From contig NC_079375.1 in NCBI RefSeq assembly GCF_021018895.1, forward strand, positions 4,865,560 through 4,929,559: a stretch of 64,000 nucleotides of DNA, read 5' to 3'. A program made the position numbers and the translations under genes. Below the pieces are notes generated by a model. That model saw only the letters and a program-made list of their open reading frames with translations, ran no database searches and was not told where the DNA came from. Shown here in pieces: positions 14,201-25,742 of this stretch. The DNA is from Seriola aureovittata. Its lineage: Eukaryota; Chordata; Actinopteri; Carangiformes; Carangidae. Every line of letters begins with the position of its first letter. Within the stretch, counting starts at the first letter, position 1.

Positions 14201-15784
14201 TTCTCAGGAACTCTGTGTATAAGCAGATTGTTGACTTGTGGCCAAACGCTCCACTTTCTGCCTGTTTTTATCAGATCCAAACACAACCTCTGAATCCTTT
14301 CAGCGGCAGTTGACCCAAGTGGCAAGACATCCTGTTATCGTCTGATATATGAAGTGACTAAAGAGGGAGAGGATGTAAAGTATGTGTTTTGTGAGTGTAT
14401 GTGAAAGGATAGGAGTGCAACTACTTCAAATTTTAGTGTTTCGTTTCTGGTCTTTAAAGGACCCTACTGTTTGCCTGTTCACTGCAGGTTTTTTTAAGCC
14501 ATGCTGTTGTGCATTTCCTTACACTTCCAGGCACCCATCAGTTCCCATTCATTTTTTTCAATGATGTAAAAATCAATTAACAGACTGGTGAAACCTGTTT
14601 GAGTTGTCTAACCCATCAGAGGTGCTTTATTTTTTGTCAATGTCACAACACCATTATGAGGTAATGCAAAAACAATGTGCACTTAAATGACATTATTATA
14701 CAATAACCTATTTTCATAATGTTTATTAATGAATGGAAGCCAATGGCTGACTGGAACAGTGGGACTAATGCGTCCTAAAATCTAAACCTGTTAGTGATGT
14801 GGGGGCTGCTGGTGAACTACTGCACAGTAAAAACACTGTCCAAGAAAAAGTCCTGCAGTAAATCATTGTGTGTTACATCTGCTTTACATTTCCATCATTA
14901 CAAAATCAGTCAGTAATAGGGATTTGTTCAAAACAATGCTGCTAACAATACAATATCTTAACGATACGCATCCCTAGTTATGTGGCATCAAATGCACAGG
15001 CAAGTTCACTTCATCCTCAACTTTTTCATTCTCTTCGCTCTCTTCTGTTGTTTGCCTCCTTTTGTCCCTAATAAAATGCTGTGATGTTGCTTTGTAAGAG
15101 ATGTCAGAATGAATCTAATTATATGCCGGACAGCTGACATGATGTGCTGTAGAAGACTATGTGTGTACTTTTGTTAATATTGTAGCTTATGTTGCACAGA
15201 AAGTAACAGTTTTGTAAATGCGGTGCCATGTTGTGTCAAGTTGTACATGTCCAGACCCCGGGCCCTTAGCTGTCAGGAAATGTGGCCCCCTGAACAACAT
15301 AGCTGAATAGCCCTGGCTTACAGTGTAACAGAGAGAGACCTAACAGTTTAGGGTTGTGCTGATGGACGACGGTCTTGGTGATCGACGATCATCAGACCAG
15401 TCGCCGATAGCTCATGCCCAAGACCATATTTGTCTTGTTTTCCCATCACTGTAGTAACTTCTTATTATCATTATTTGTAGTATTAAATAAATATCAAATT
15501 TAATTTGCCTAGCCACAGTTTCTAGAACCGATGCCTGCAACACAACTCACACTCTCACACCAGCCGATTGCCACTGAATCGGTGCCTGTGTGGTGGAGCG
15601 ATCACATTTCGTAATTGGATGAAAAAATTGTTTACTATTTCCAAAAGCACAAGAGGCTGCGGTTTTTCTTTTGGAGAGAAAAGATTTCCAGATGTCTTTG
15701 TAATAAAGACATTCTGGTTTCCTGCATCTTTGGCCAGCAAATCAGGTCAAGTATCACAGGAAATCTTTTGTAATTACAAACCCA

Positions 15785-15905
15785 GTGGTTTGATCATCCC
15801 GTAGCTGAAAAGCCACGAGTTCAATCCCTGCAGTAGTTTGTCAGTCTGGACCTCTTTTACCCATGTGTCAGACCTTGAGGAAGACACTAAAACCCCCTGC
15901 CCGGT
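15785..15905 (+). repeat. tRNA-SINE-like fragment
   Basis: It contains a B-box-like 'GAGTTCAATCCCTGC' (15817-15831) and, about 40 bp on, 'CCTTGAGGAAGACACTAAAACCCC', given as CTTGAGGAAGACACTAAA, resembling the 'CCTTGGGCAAGACACTGAACCCC' body of fish SINE-related repeats. The A box is not convincing. Confidence 0.4.
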
Positions 15906-15928
15906 CAGCCACTGTTAACCTCATCCGC

Positions 15929-15968
15929 CAACACACACACACACACACACACAGACACACACACACAG
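15929..15968 (+). repeat. CA microsatellite, interrupted
   Basis: (CA)12 with one AGAC interruption, immediately after the SINE-like fragment. Confidence 0.93.
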
Positions 15969-17407
15969 ATTCTAGGAAAGCTCGGTTGCCATAACAGACA
16001 CTGTTGAAGATGATGCAAACACAGATACAGAAACAGGCGTACGCAGAAGCACACCCCTTAACAAGCTCGGTTGTCATAACAGAGACACTGAGGATAAGTC
16101 CGACTCCCGCGCACGACTCTACTGCTGCTCGTCCTCTGAGTGCTCCGCCACAGCGGGGAGAAGCCAAACCAATTATCAAACGCGCAGTCATGATCCTCCT
16201 CGCTCCTCGCAGCTCAGAGACATGCGGTCATGTCGGCATCTGAGGGGAGCAACGTTCGTCTCTAATCACTCTGCATCCGCTTTATTTGTGGAAATCGCTG
16301 AACGAGGCGAATGGATGTGGTTGATTTGCCACTAAACCAGACCTGAGCAGTATCTGCATCCGGTTCATGGTGTTTAATTTAACCTGGGGGGGGGGGGGGC
16401 AGATTGGGCATTTATAGCATCGGGAGAACCTGACTCTCGTGCAAATTTAGAAAAATGGAATAAATTCATTTTTCAGCTGCTTTAGTCAATAACTTTAAAA
16501 CTTCAGATATGCGGGAGTTCCTGGGAAGATCATATTTAGATTGCGCCCTGCAGTGAAAACTAAAACCTACATTGTGATGAGAATCAGAAATGGGAAAGGC
16601 AGTTTTTTTTGCTGCTTAACTCGGCCCCACTGCAGGCTGCTGTAGTATAGAGTTAGCAGCAAAAAATGGCCGCAGTGTCCCCAGGGTTCGGTGTAAATGA
16701 GATTTGCTGGGGGGATGATTGGGTCTGAGGCAGGCCTGGAGATGGTCCTTTATGAAATAACCTCTTCAATCTCTGACAGAACAGCAGGGGGAGAGAGAGC
16801 AGACACGCGGCAGACTCACACATATAGCTACCACTGATGCACTTGAATGAAAAAAAAAAAAATGTGTGTGTGGCTGCGCGGTGACACAGAGTAGACTGGA
16901 CTGTATTTGGCAAGTTAGATTAGATGTGGTACACATTCACGTCTATGCACACAGACACACACATCAGCCTTCTGTTACTTCAGCTTTGATTAAACTTAAC
17001 ATCAAGAACAGAAGAGAGTAGCTTCTCTTTGCGTGTGACGGCTAAAGCCCCAGAGACACGAGGGACATTAGAAGACGTTAGTCGGCCAGGATTTTTGTCA
17101 TGTTTATGGTCGTTTACTTTTATTTCTGATTGGATTAAATGAGGCAGACATAGTTGGGTTAAAAGAATCAAAGGCTGCTGTTTCACTGGAGAAGAAGAGT
17201 CAGTCTCAGATCTGAAGACACAGATCTGTGCACGTCTGTCACAAAAAACACCCAGTCAGCTCTTTGACTTCGTATTGACACTGAAACAGTTGTTTGATTA
17301 ATCAATAAGTTGGTCGACAGAAAACGAACAATGGATTAATTCAGCAAAAAAAATTATAAACATTTGCTTGTTCCAGCCTCACAAATGTGAGACCTGGCTG
17401 TCAGAGC

Positions 17408-17740
17408 TGAGAAATTAATCGGAATAATGTCGAAATCAAAATGTGGCCAAGTGCAATATCCAAATCGCAGGAGCTGCAATTTGTTTGATAAAGGTAAAAT
17501 GAGTCCCAACATACTATGAACGAAGCGTTGTGGTGCTACAGAAATGTCCCCAGCCTATAAATCATATTCTCCAGACTTAAAGGAACATGGTTGTTTGGTA
17601 CAAGACCCAACAAAAATCACTTAATTAGCATTTTTATATCTCCCCCCCCCCCCACTATAATTATGACGCATATCACAATTGCAATATCTGACAAAATAAT
17701 TGCAATATAATTATTTTTTTTGCATATCATTCAGTCCTAC
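17408..17740. repeat. hAT-like non-autonomous repeat ending in TTCAGTCCTA
   Basis: The elements 'GAAATTAATCGGAATAATGTC', given as AAATTAATCGGAATAATG, 'AAATGTGGCC', 'AATCGCAGGAGCTGCAAT', 'ATCACAATTGCAATATCTGA' and the terminal 'CATTCAGTCCTA' match, in order, a fish repeat whose usual end is TTCAGCCCTA. A C12 homopolymer sits inside at 17642-17653. Confidence 0.6.
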
Positions 17741-20547
17741 TGGCTGTAATTTGAATATATTTGGCTTTTAAAAAAAGATTATGCAGTAATTGATTGGTTA
17801 ATAAAACAACATCTAACAAAACTAAGTTCTTACACTGAAGTGTGTGTTCTATTTTTAAAGCTGCCACTCATCAGGAAAGCGGCAATCAGTCTCGCTAACA
17901 TCAAATCTGTTTTTTCTTTAAATTGTGTTATACAGGATCTATTATCACCATCGTCAACACCTCTTTTACCTTTTGTAAGGTTTCAAAATGGTGACCAGAA
18001 AATTTCAAAAACCCAAAACTTACCTGCACTCACTTAAAAACCTACATTCCCCACCCAAAAAAAATAAATATACCATAAACCTGCAATAGCAACAGTGCAC
18101 ATACCCACAACCCTAAATTAAAAACAAAGATCCCTTCTCCTGTCATAGACCCCTCTGTGTATTTGTACAGTGTTGTTTCTGAAAGGGAAATCCACCCTGA
18201 GGAGGCCTCGCTGGACCAGACACACAAACCACTGACCCTTAGAAAAACCTGACAGTCTGAGAGTTGGACGATTTGGCTGCTGAGATCGTCTTCCTCTGTG
18301 TTGTTTTTGCACTCTGCTGTCAGAATCGGTTAGAACAGATTGTGGCAACTTACAACGGACTCCAGATTTCCTCTGTTGGCTTTCTTAAACGTGTCGGTAA
18401 TTGAGGTCATCAAAAAAAAAAACAAAGCACCGAATATAGCTGGAGGACCTGTTTTCGTGAAACGTGGACGGCCAGGGTCAAACGTTTTCACACACCTCTG
18501 TGGATATTAGAGCGTTCCTCGGGGGAGGTGACATGTGTTCTCCCATTCCCTAAAATATTCCTGCACGGTCACACAGCAGTTTTTAAGAAAAGAAATCACT
18601 ACTTTTCCAAAGAGGCAAAATGCATTTATATCTCCGTCACCGACATTTAACGTTAACAGCATCCATAATAATGGTTATCTGTCAGTGTAAGTGCATTACT
18701 GACAGCTAAGCGTATGTGTGGCAGCCAAAAAAGCTCTTTGTCTGTGTTGTCCTCTCAAAGCAGCAGGCTTCACTTCCTCTTTTCATAGACATGCAGTGCT
18801 GATGATCCGTGTTTTGACACTGATTGATTTCTTTTTCTCTTTTTGACAAACTCAATGGACGTTTTTTGCTGCTATTTTTTTTTTTGATCTTTTTGCACAT
18901 CTTCTGTTCTTGATTCTTTTCTTTTCCGAGTTCAGGATTTGACCCAAAAACTGAGTCTTGGCATCCTTCCCCGTCTCCCTACTCATTCTGCTACAGATCC
19001 TCATTTGTGTTTCTCCTCCTGTATGTCTTCCTTTCCCTTAACTTCCTCCCTCGCTCTCGTTCTGTCCAACTGTTTTTCTCTCCCTCCCCACCCCCCCACC
19101 CTCTCCTCTCTTGCTCCTCTCCCCTCCTTTTCTTGTCACAGTAATTGGCTCAGAAAAAAATTATGCAGACTTATTTAGCCCTCTCTGAAATCTCTCTTTG
19201 CTTGGCTCACGCAAGATTAATTGCCTAGAGAAGCGGAGCGGCACTTGTTGTCCGTTTGGTTGAATTAACATTAAAACAGACCAGGCACACAGTCGTCTTT
19301 GAACCAGGACCACTGAGGGTTCCTTCTCTCTTGTTTGTCTACTCCTCTTTCTCTCCCCGTCAATCTCTCACCCTTGTTTTCTTTCTATCCGTCTATTTTA
19401 AACCATTCACTCCCACCCATGCCTTTGTCCATAATGAGAGTTTTGCCTTTGACGCTGCACAAGTGGGAATATGGTGAACTATTTTGTGGTAGAGTTGATC
19501 AAAACTGATGTAGACAAAATCTGTCTGGGTTCAACCAAAGAGAGGGGTTTTTTTATGGGGCGATGAAAATGATGCAATTATTTCATAACGGTTGAAATGG
19601 GAGGGGTTTTATGAGTCTTAACTCGGTCATGGGAACTTTAGTTTTGGATCTTTTCAGAGAGTTAAGTTAAGACTCAGGGATGTGGAGTTGCAGCTTAGTC
19701 CAAGCAAAGAGATTGAAGGGACGTGACTGGGCATGTTCGCAAATGAATGCATAACATACATCAATATAAATATGCACTACCAACTCCACCACACATATAC
19801 ACACACACACAAACTCTGATTCTCCGAGGACCATGTGTTTCAAGTCAGTCTGTGAAGTGTTCTGTTTCCATGCCCAGTCTGGATGTACCTTCTGCTCTGG
19901 GGTCTGTGATGACTTGCACCGGCATATCTGCCATGCTTGACTTGTGTGCTGAGCCTGCTGGAATACCAAGCAGATCAACAAACACATTCCCAGGATATCC
20001 AGGCTCACAGAGAGAAAACTATGCCAGCCACTGAAAGTTTCTAAGTAAATATTACACTTCTACTTTTGATTCATCATAAACCTGTTTATTCAGAACCTAT
20101 AAACAACTATTTTATGCCTCTACAATAGTCTTTCCACGTCTTGCTCTGTTAGTGTTGCACTTGTGGGATTGCCCATCAAAAGTTAAAATCCTGTTCCAGT
20201 TGCCTAAGAGGTAGTTTTTGTTTCAAATTATTGAATTCTTTTGCAAAAGCTTTTAAGGATCATCTGAAGTACAGAGGCTACTGTAAAATGAGGATAAATA
20301 CATAATGCAATACTTATCTGTCATACTTAAGGGATTCTGAGAAAAAGCTGAAATGAAGTCTCAGGGTGTTTTAATCTTCCTTCTCTGAAACACAGAGTGC
20401 TTTCCAAACTAAGCAGCCTATTTTACACTTGCAGTGTACATTATTTATCAAACTGGAGCTGCCTGCTCAGGTCATCTGGCTCTACCGAGATCCAGAACAA
20501 ATCTACAAATTTACACAACCTTTATGGTACAGAAATGAATTTCTTAC

Positions 20548-20655
20548 AGTTTTTTTCGATACTGATGCAAGAATCGGAAATGCCCCGCTCTTGCCTAAAA
20601 TACAGTATCAGGTATCGGCGAGTACATTAGCCATTGCACAAGTCCGATACCATGT
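20548..20655. mobile_element. ATCGG-type hAT-like element, left part
   Basis: 'CGATACTGATGCAAGAATCGG...ACAGTATCAGGTATCGGCGAG...CACAAGTCCGATACCATG' (in parts) is one arm of a family rich in GATACC/ATCGG words. The matching arm is at 21170-21280, so the element appears split by about 510 bp. Confidence 0.55.
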
Positions 20656-21169
20656 AATTTATTCATTCATTCATTCATTTATTTAAGGGACAATGCATGT
20701 TAATGAACATCAGTACAAAATACACAAAGTCAACATGCTGAATTGTAGCAAAAATGTGAATTTACATCCGTAGTCCCAGGTAGGTAACATAAAACAAAAT
20801 ACAATACAAGCAACACATATAAAATACACAAATAAGAAGACAAGTACATTTGCTGCATACTGAGTTAAAAGATCTGGTTTGACTTCAGCCAATGTTTGAC
20901 ATATGTCTTGAAGGCAGGATATATAGGACACTTCCTTATTGCAAGTGGTAAGCCATTCCATTAATACACCTTATAGTTTCACACCCGGATAAAACAACAG
21001 TTTTCCCCGAAATCAATTCTTCTTCGCTGCTCTAAAACAGTAGCTTACACAGGAATTTGCGCTGTGCAGCCACCTTGCAAATACTGTTTTGAAGCTTCAA
21101 AGAAGAATTGATTTCCTGTAAATAGTGTATCAGCAATTTGGCAACATGTCACACTGTAAGGTCCCACCA
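20656..21169. mobile_element. interspersed repeat inserted in the ATCGG element
   Basis: It begins with (ATTC)n at 20659-20682, then 'AAGGGACAATGCATGTTAAT' and 'TCCGTAGTCCCAGGTAGGTA', a start that I associate with a common fish repeat (possibly a LINE 3' end in reverse). It separates two arms of another repeat. The minus-strand frame 20710-20961 crosses it and has no recognisable domain. Confidence 0.5.
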
Positions 21170-21280
21170 GTAAAAGGCAACACGCGCAATGCAATGGTAT
21201 TGGATCAGTAATTGTTTATCGGCTGATACACAACTTCAGATATCAAGAAGAAATAAATGGTATTGGAACGTCTCTAGAAT
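21170..21280. mobile_element. ATCGG-type hAT-like element, right part
   Basis: 'AATGGTATTGGATCAGTAA', 'TTTATCGGCTGATAC' and the end 'GGTATTGGAACGTCTCTAGA' complete the arm at 20548. GGTATCGGAACATCTCTA-like ends are usual for this family. Confidence 0.55.
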
Positions 21281-23179
21281 TAGTTCATTCATTTAATCAC
21301 ATAAATATAGAACAAATACGTCTTTTATGTTACCAACACCTCATGGGACAAACTCCCCTGACAAATATGATGTTTGAAGCGTTTCTACTGAGGGGTTAGC
21401 AGTATGGATAAAACATGACCTTTCTGTAAAATTTAATTGGAAAAACAGTTTTAAAAATCTGTTAAAAGACTTGTGATAACTAAAGTCACCGAACAGGCTG
21501 GAACAGATGCCATGGTGTAAACTGAGAAGTAACCAGAAGTCATACCCTTTGTCGGTAACTCATTTTCATTCTCAGTGTACTTAACCATCATCAGGTTAGA
21601 GTCATTTTTACCTCACAAAGGTACAGTTTTAACATCCTTTACATCCGGATAGATTAAATTGAAGAATCAAATCATGTAACAAACAATGCAGAGGTTATGA
21701 TAAAACAATTACAACACACTTGGAAATTTTTTCTGAGGCACCACAAAGACAAACGTATGGAGAGTTGTCAGCTGTGATGGTGTTACTAACAAAGAAAGAT
21801 GATGTCTTCAGTGGCTACCTCCTGTAGAAATAAAAGATAGACAACAGAGTAAATTCATAAGGGTGACTTCCACAATGACTGCCTTTGTTTGAAGCTTTTC
21901 TCGAGATGGATGAAGCATGAATGTCGGAGTGCGAGACTTCCACCGCGGCTCCCATTATTTTGTTTTCTTGCAGACATTTTTCTGTCAACCGTGCAGCATC
22001 TTTTCAACAAAGATCACAGTCAGACAAGACAGGATCACATGCTCCACTCTAATCCCTTCTCCATCCCTAATGCAACAGAAACGTGTCACTGCAGGGCTGT
22101 CACAGACATCCTTTTGTTCACACAGCAAATTAGCCCGTTTGCTTGCTCTTCCCTCACGGTTTCGCCTCCGACAATGGCCATTGTGTAAGGTATCGTTGTC
22201 AGATTTCTGCTGTCTGCGCGAGAGTAAAAGTGCTTATTTCAACAACAAGGCCGGCTTAGCCAGCCCCCACTCTGCTATTCCCCCGGCGCTCAGTAAAGTA
22301 TCGATGTCTCTTAAGATGAGCATTGCTTTGCAGAGGGTGGGATAATGTACTTTAGTTTCCCTAAATGATAGGGGAAGTATAGGATCTCGGAAAAAGCAAA
22401 TGTAGAATTAAGTGGACCATCTGTTGTTTGGGCACGTATAAATTATCCGTTTTCAAGAGGATGGCTTGTAGACGGACATTTAGACCCATGGAAACTTTCT
22501 TCCTCTGACTTGACTCAAATGCAAGCCTGTGTTGCTTTATTATTATGTTCAAATCAAATGAAATCAAAGTACAGCTAAAAAACTAAAAATGTATTCATCT
22601 GCCTAACACACTGTCAGACCTTGTATCAAAAGCTCAGACATTTCAGCATGAGAAATGAAATGACACCAGAAAACATGGCGCAAACAAAGCAATTATCAAG
22701 ATGATTGTATTTCAACAGAAACTGAATGTTTTTAAGCCTTTGACGATGCAAATGACAACAGAGGAGTATTTGTCCCCCACCGGTTGTTCTTAGGAAATGT
22801 TGTTTGTAGTTTGGTGATTTAATATTGTGTGTTGCATAATTGCGTTTGAAGCCTGAGAGGGAGATAAGCTCACACTGCACTGAACGAATTGTTGGCCAGC
22901 AGAAGCCAGTGTGGTCCCAAACACCCTGTAGCTCTCAATGTGTAGAGAAGTGAGACCTTAAAGACTCTTTGAATTCATTTGAGTGCAGTAGAATGATTTT
23001 GGTTAGATTCCAGAGCTCTATTACTTTGCGCATATCTTCATCTTTGTGTTGTCTTGGCTACTATACCAGTTTTTAATAGCATGGAAACCCAGGTTAAACA
23101 CAGTGGTTTCTACAACCATCTTTACAGCAACCTTTATAATGCACCTACATTAAAGTGTGAACCAAATGACTTTTAGACG

Positions 23180-23410
23180 TGTAGCAGTAGCCAGGAGATG
23201 GTTACCTTAGCTTAGCATAAAGACTAGAAACAAGGAGAAACTGATAACCTGGTTCGTCCAAAGCTAGAAAATCAGCCTACCGGCATGTAAAGTGTACATG
23301 TTAACATGTTTGTTTAATCTGTATAAAAGCTTAAATGTTAAGATGACACATTTTGGTTTCATGGGACGGACTATTTCTTGGCAGGATTGGTAATTTTCTG
23401 GAGTTTCTGC
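23180..23410. repeat. AGCTTAGC interspersed repeat copy
   Basis: It contains 'TTAGCTTAGCATAAAGACTA', then 'GAAACTGATAACCTGG', 'CCTACCGGCATGTAAAGTG', 'TGTTTAATCTGTA' and 'GGACTATTTCTTGGCAGGA' in the order of a very common teleost intronic repeat. It shares its start with 33138. Non-coding. Confidence 0.65.
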
Positions 23411-24214
23411 TGGTTTATGGGGATATTTAAGACATTTAAACTAACTTGTTTCATTTCTCTTCTCCCTCTATGGTCTGTGTGCTGCTCCTATCCTCCCTTG
23501 AACCCGATCTCTACTTTCATCCATGCAGGTAAGTCATTCTCCATTCCTCAGACGTCTGTTTTAACTCACCTGTCAATCTTTTGGAACTGTTCACAAGAGC
23601 CCAATGAAAACCTGCTTCATATGCAGACCAGATTTTATTCTGAATTTTACCAGCCCCCCCCCCCCAGGGATTCGGTCAGCTAAAAAAAACCTCCATCAGA
23701 GGTGGAAAGTAAAAATTCTGGATGGTTTAGAGTTAGACATCTTAATACCTTGCTTTGCAGTCTGATATTCATGACGGTTCAGGGAACATTATGCAGAAGG
23801 GTGAGGGTGGAGGGAGATGCTTGGCCTTAAAGTTATTTTCTCCTGTACTGAATATCACCCGGAGCAACAGCCAAGTCATGGCCACACACTTTATTAAAAG
23901 CGGGGTAGTAAAACAAAGAAAACAGGGATAGAAATCTGCTTTACAGGAGTCAAAGTTTCCCTTTTGGCTGTCTCTCAGTCAGAGCTCAGAAAAAAAGGGA
24001 TGGATTGGTAAATCAATAGATACATGGAGTGAATAAACAGTCTGACTGAGTCCACACACTGTACTACAGTGTTATCCTCCAGCAGCCGCCGACTCTTTAG
24101 ATTTACCCAGATTGTGTAAATCCAGGTCTGTGACCGGAAGACTGCCTCTGCCAGTCCCAATCTGGCAGGGTAAATTTGTGTAGGAAAAGAAGTAGCAGTA
24201 GTTGCTTCATTACC

Positions 24215-24300
24215 AGTACTGAGGTGCAACTGAGCAAGGCCCTTAATCCCCCCCCCCCCCCCAACTGCTCAGTGGAGATGCTCAGACTGTGGTTGTACTG
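24215..24300 (+). repeat. SINE-body-like fragment with poly-C
   Basis: 'GAGGTGCAACTGAGCAAGGC' then a C15 tract (24248-24262) and 'AACTGCTCAGTGGAG' resembles a fish repeat reading GAGCAAGGCACC..AACCCCCAACTGCTC. The homopolymer grew from the usual short C run. Confidence 0.45.
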
Positions 24301-25681
24301 CTGTTGGTGAAACTTCCTGAACAGATACAAGAAGTGGGGAAAAGTCAAATCACATGTATCTACTCTGATTCGTTTTCCCCGACTACTAGCAGCGCTATAC
24401 ATGATTTCTAGTCACTGAAGTTCATACACATGCAACGCAGTCCAGTATGTCTTTAGCAGTAGCACACAGTAAATCTTTGACAAATAAGAATAAAAGGCTT
24501 TATCTTTGTCAGAAGCTTCAGTCACCTGGCAGACCTTCTAGCTCAGTCATAAACTTTATTAATGCCAGTTTCTTTGTGGAAACTCTTTGTCACCTATATG
24601 ACCGAAAACAAGGTTGAAAGACACAAACACAAATTGTGAATACACCTTAACAATATATTTTTTTTAAAAAAGCCCTTTTACAATTCCCATGATTGTTTGA
24701 AAAGCTTTGACGATCTGTTGCTCAGAGTTTGGACTGAATCAGGTCAATCCAGCTATTTCAATGTTATCTATGTAAACCAAGAAGGACATTGCTTATGCTC
24801 AGAGGTGTGAAAATTAGGCGTAATTGAAGTTATAATATATATAAGATGTAAGAAGCTTTGCATAGATAAGTCAAAATTTCAAGGCTATAAATGGTTATCA
24901 GACAAGTAAATCAGGCAATTTAAAGTACAGAAATGAATCACTTTACGTTACAGTGATCTCAGCTTAAAATACAGACAGATATCCAGACAATGCAAGACAA
25001 TGAAAAATATCCAACCACAGTTTTAAGCTTTCTTCCTTGTCTCTTTCTATTTTATGGTAACTTTGGCTGTGTTAAATTGCTGAAGATTGGTAAAAATGGA
25101 GGGGAAACAAAACTCTCTCAAATGAATGATGATTTAGATAAATGAAATACAGATTGATTGATTCTGAGCCATATACATGCAACTCTTAACTGTTTTCATC
25201 TGTTAACAGTTGTTTTCTAACTGTACATCAACACGCTCCAATGAAATCACACACAGAATCTGAGACAAAGACTCCCATCAGTCACCCGTCCAGCACAGAC
25301 TGCAGCCTTTTCTCTTCCCACTTCCAGTCAGAGTGGTGTCTGACTGGCCTAATCCCAGCCCAGGTCGGCTCAGGAGTCTCCAGGGTGCAGGCGGGGGGTG
25401 GGGGATCTGCCGAAGCTCTGTCTTATTGATTTGTGTCATTCTGTCCCAGCGGCGACTTTGATGTGACAGTTTCATTTGAGCTCTGCTTATGGAGCCTTTA
25501 ATTAGATTTCAGTGCCGGGGCTCCTCTCCTGGGGACGGAGGTGCTGAAAGGGAAAGAGATTTGATGATGAGTTTTGGAAGGGGTGTGTGTGTGTGTGTGA
25601 GTAAATTTTGTTACTTTTTCCGGTAAGAGTTAACTTCTGCATTGGTGTGTTTGTAGGTTAGGACTCATAAATTGCAGAGTT

Positions 25682-25682
<1 letters not shown>

Positions 25683-25732
<50 letters not shown>

Positions 25733-25742
25733 GCGCGCGCGC
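25683..25742 (+). repeat. alternating purine-pyrimidine tract GT-GTGC-(GC)7
   Basis: 60 bases of strictly alternating purine/pyrimidine: ACGT, (GT)14, then GTGC units, ending in (GC)7 at 25729-25742. Classic composition for left-handed (Z) DNA. Confidence 0.95.

Noticed and set aside
15350..15425. GGTCTTGG...CAGACC near-palindrome as a structured RNA or element end
   Set aside because: The arms pair only partly and no second copy was seen. It may be a scrap of a hAT-like repeat but is too weak to call.
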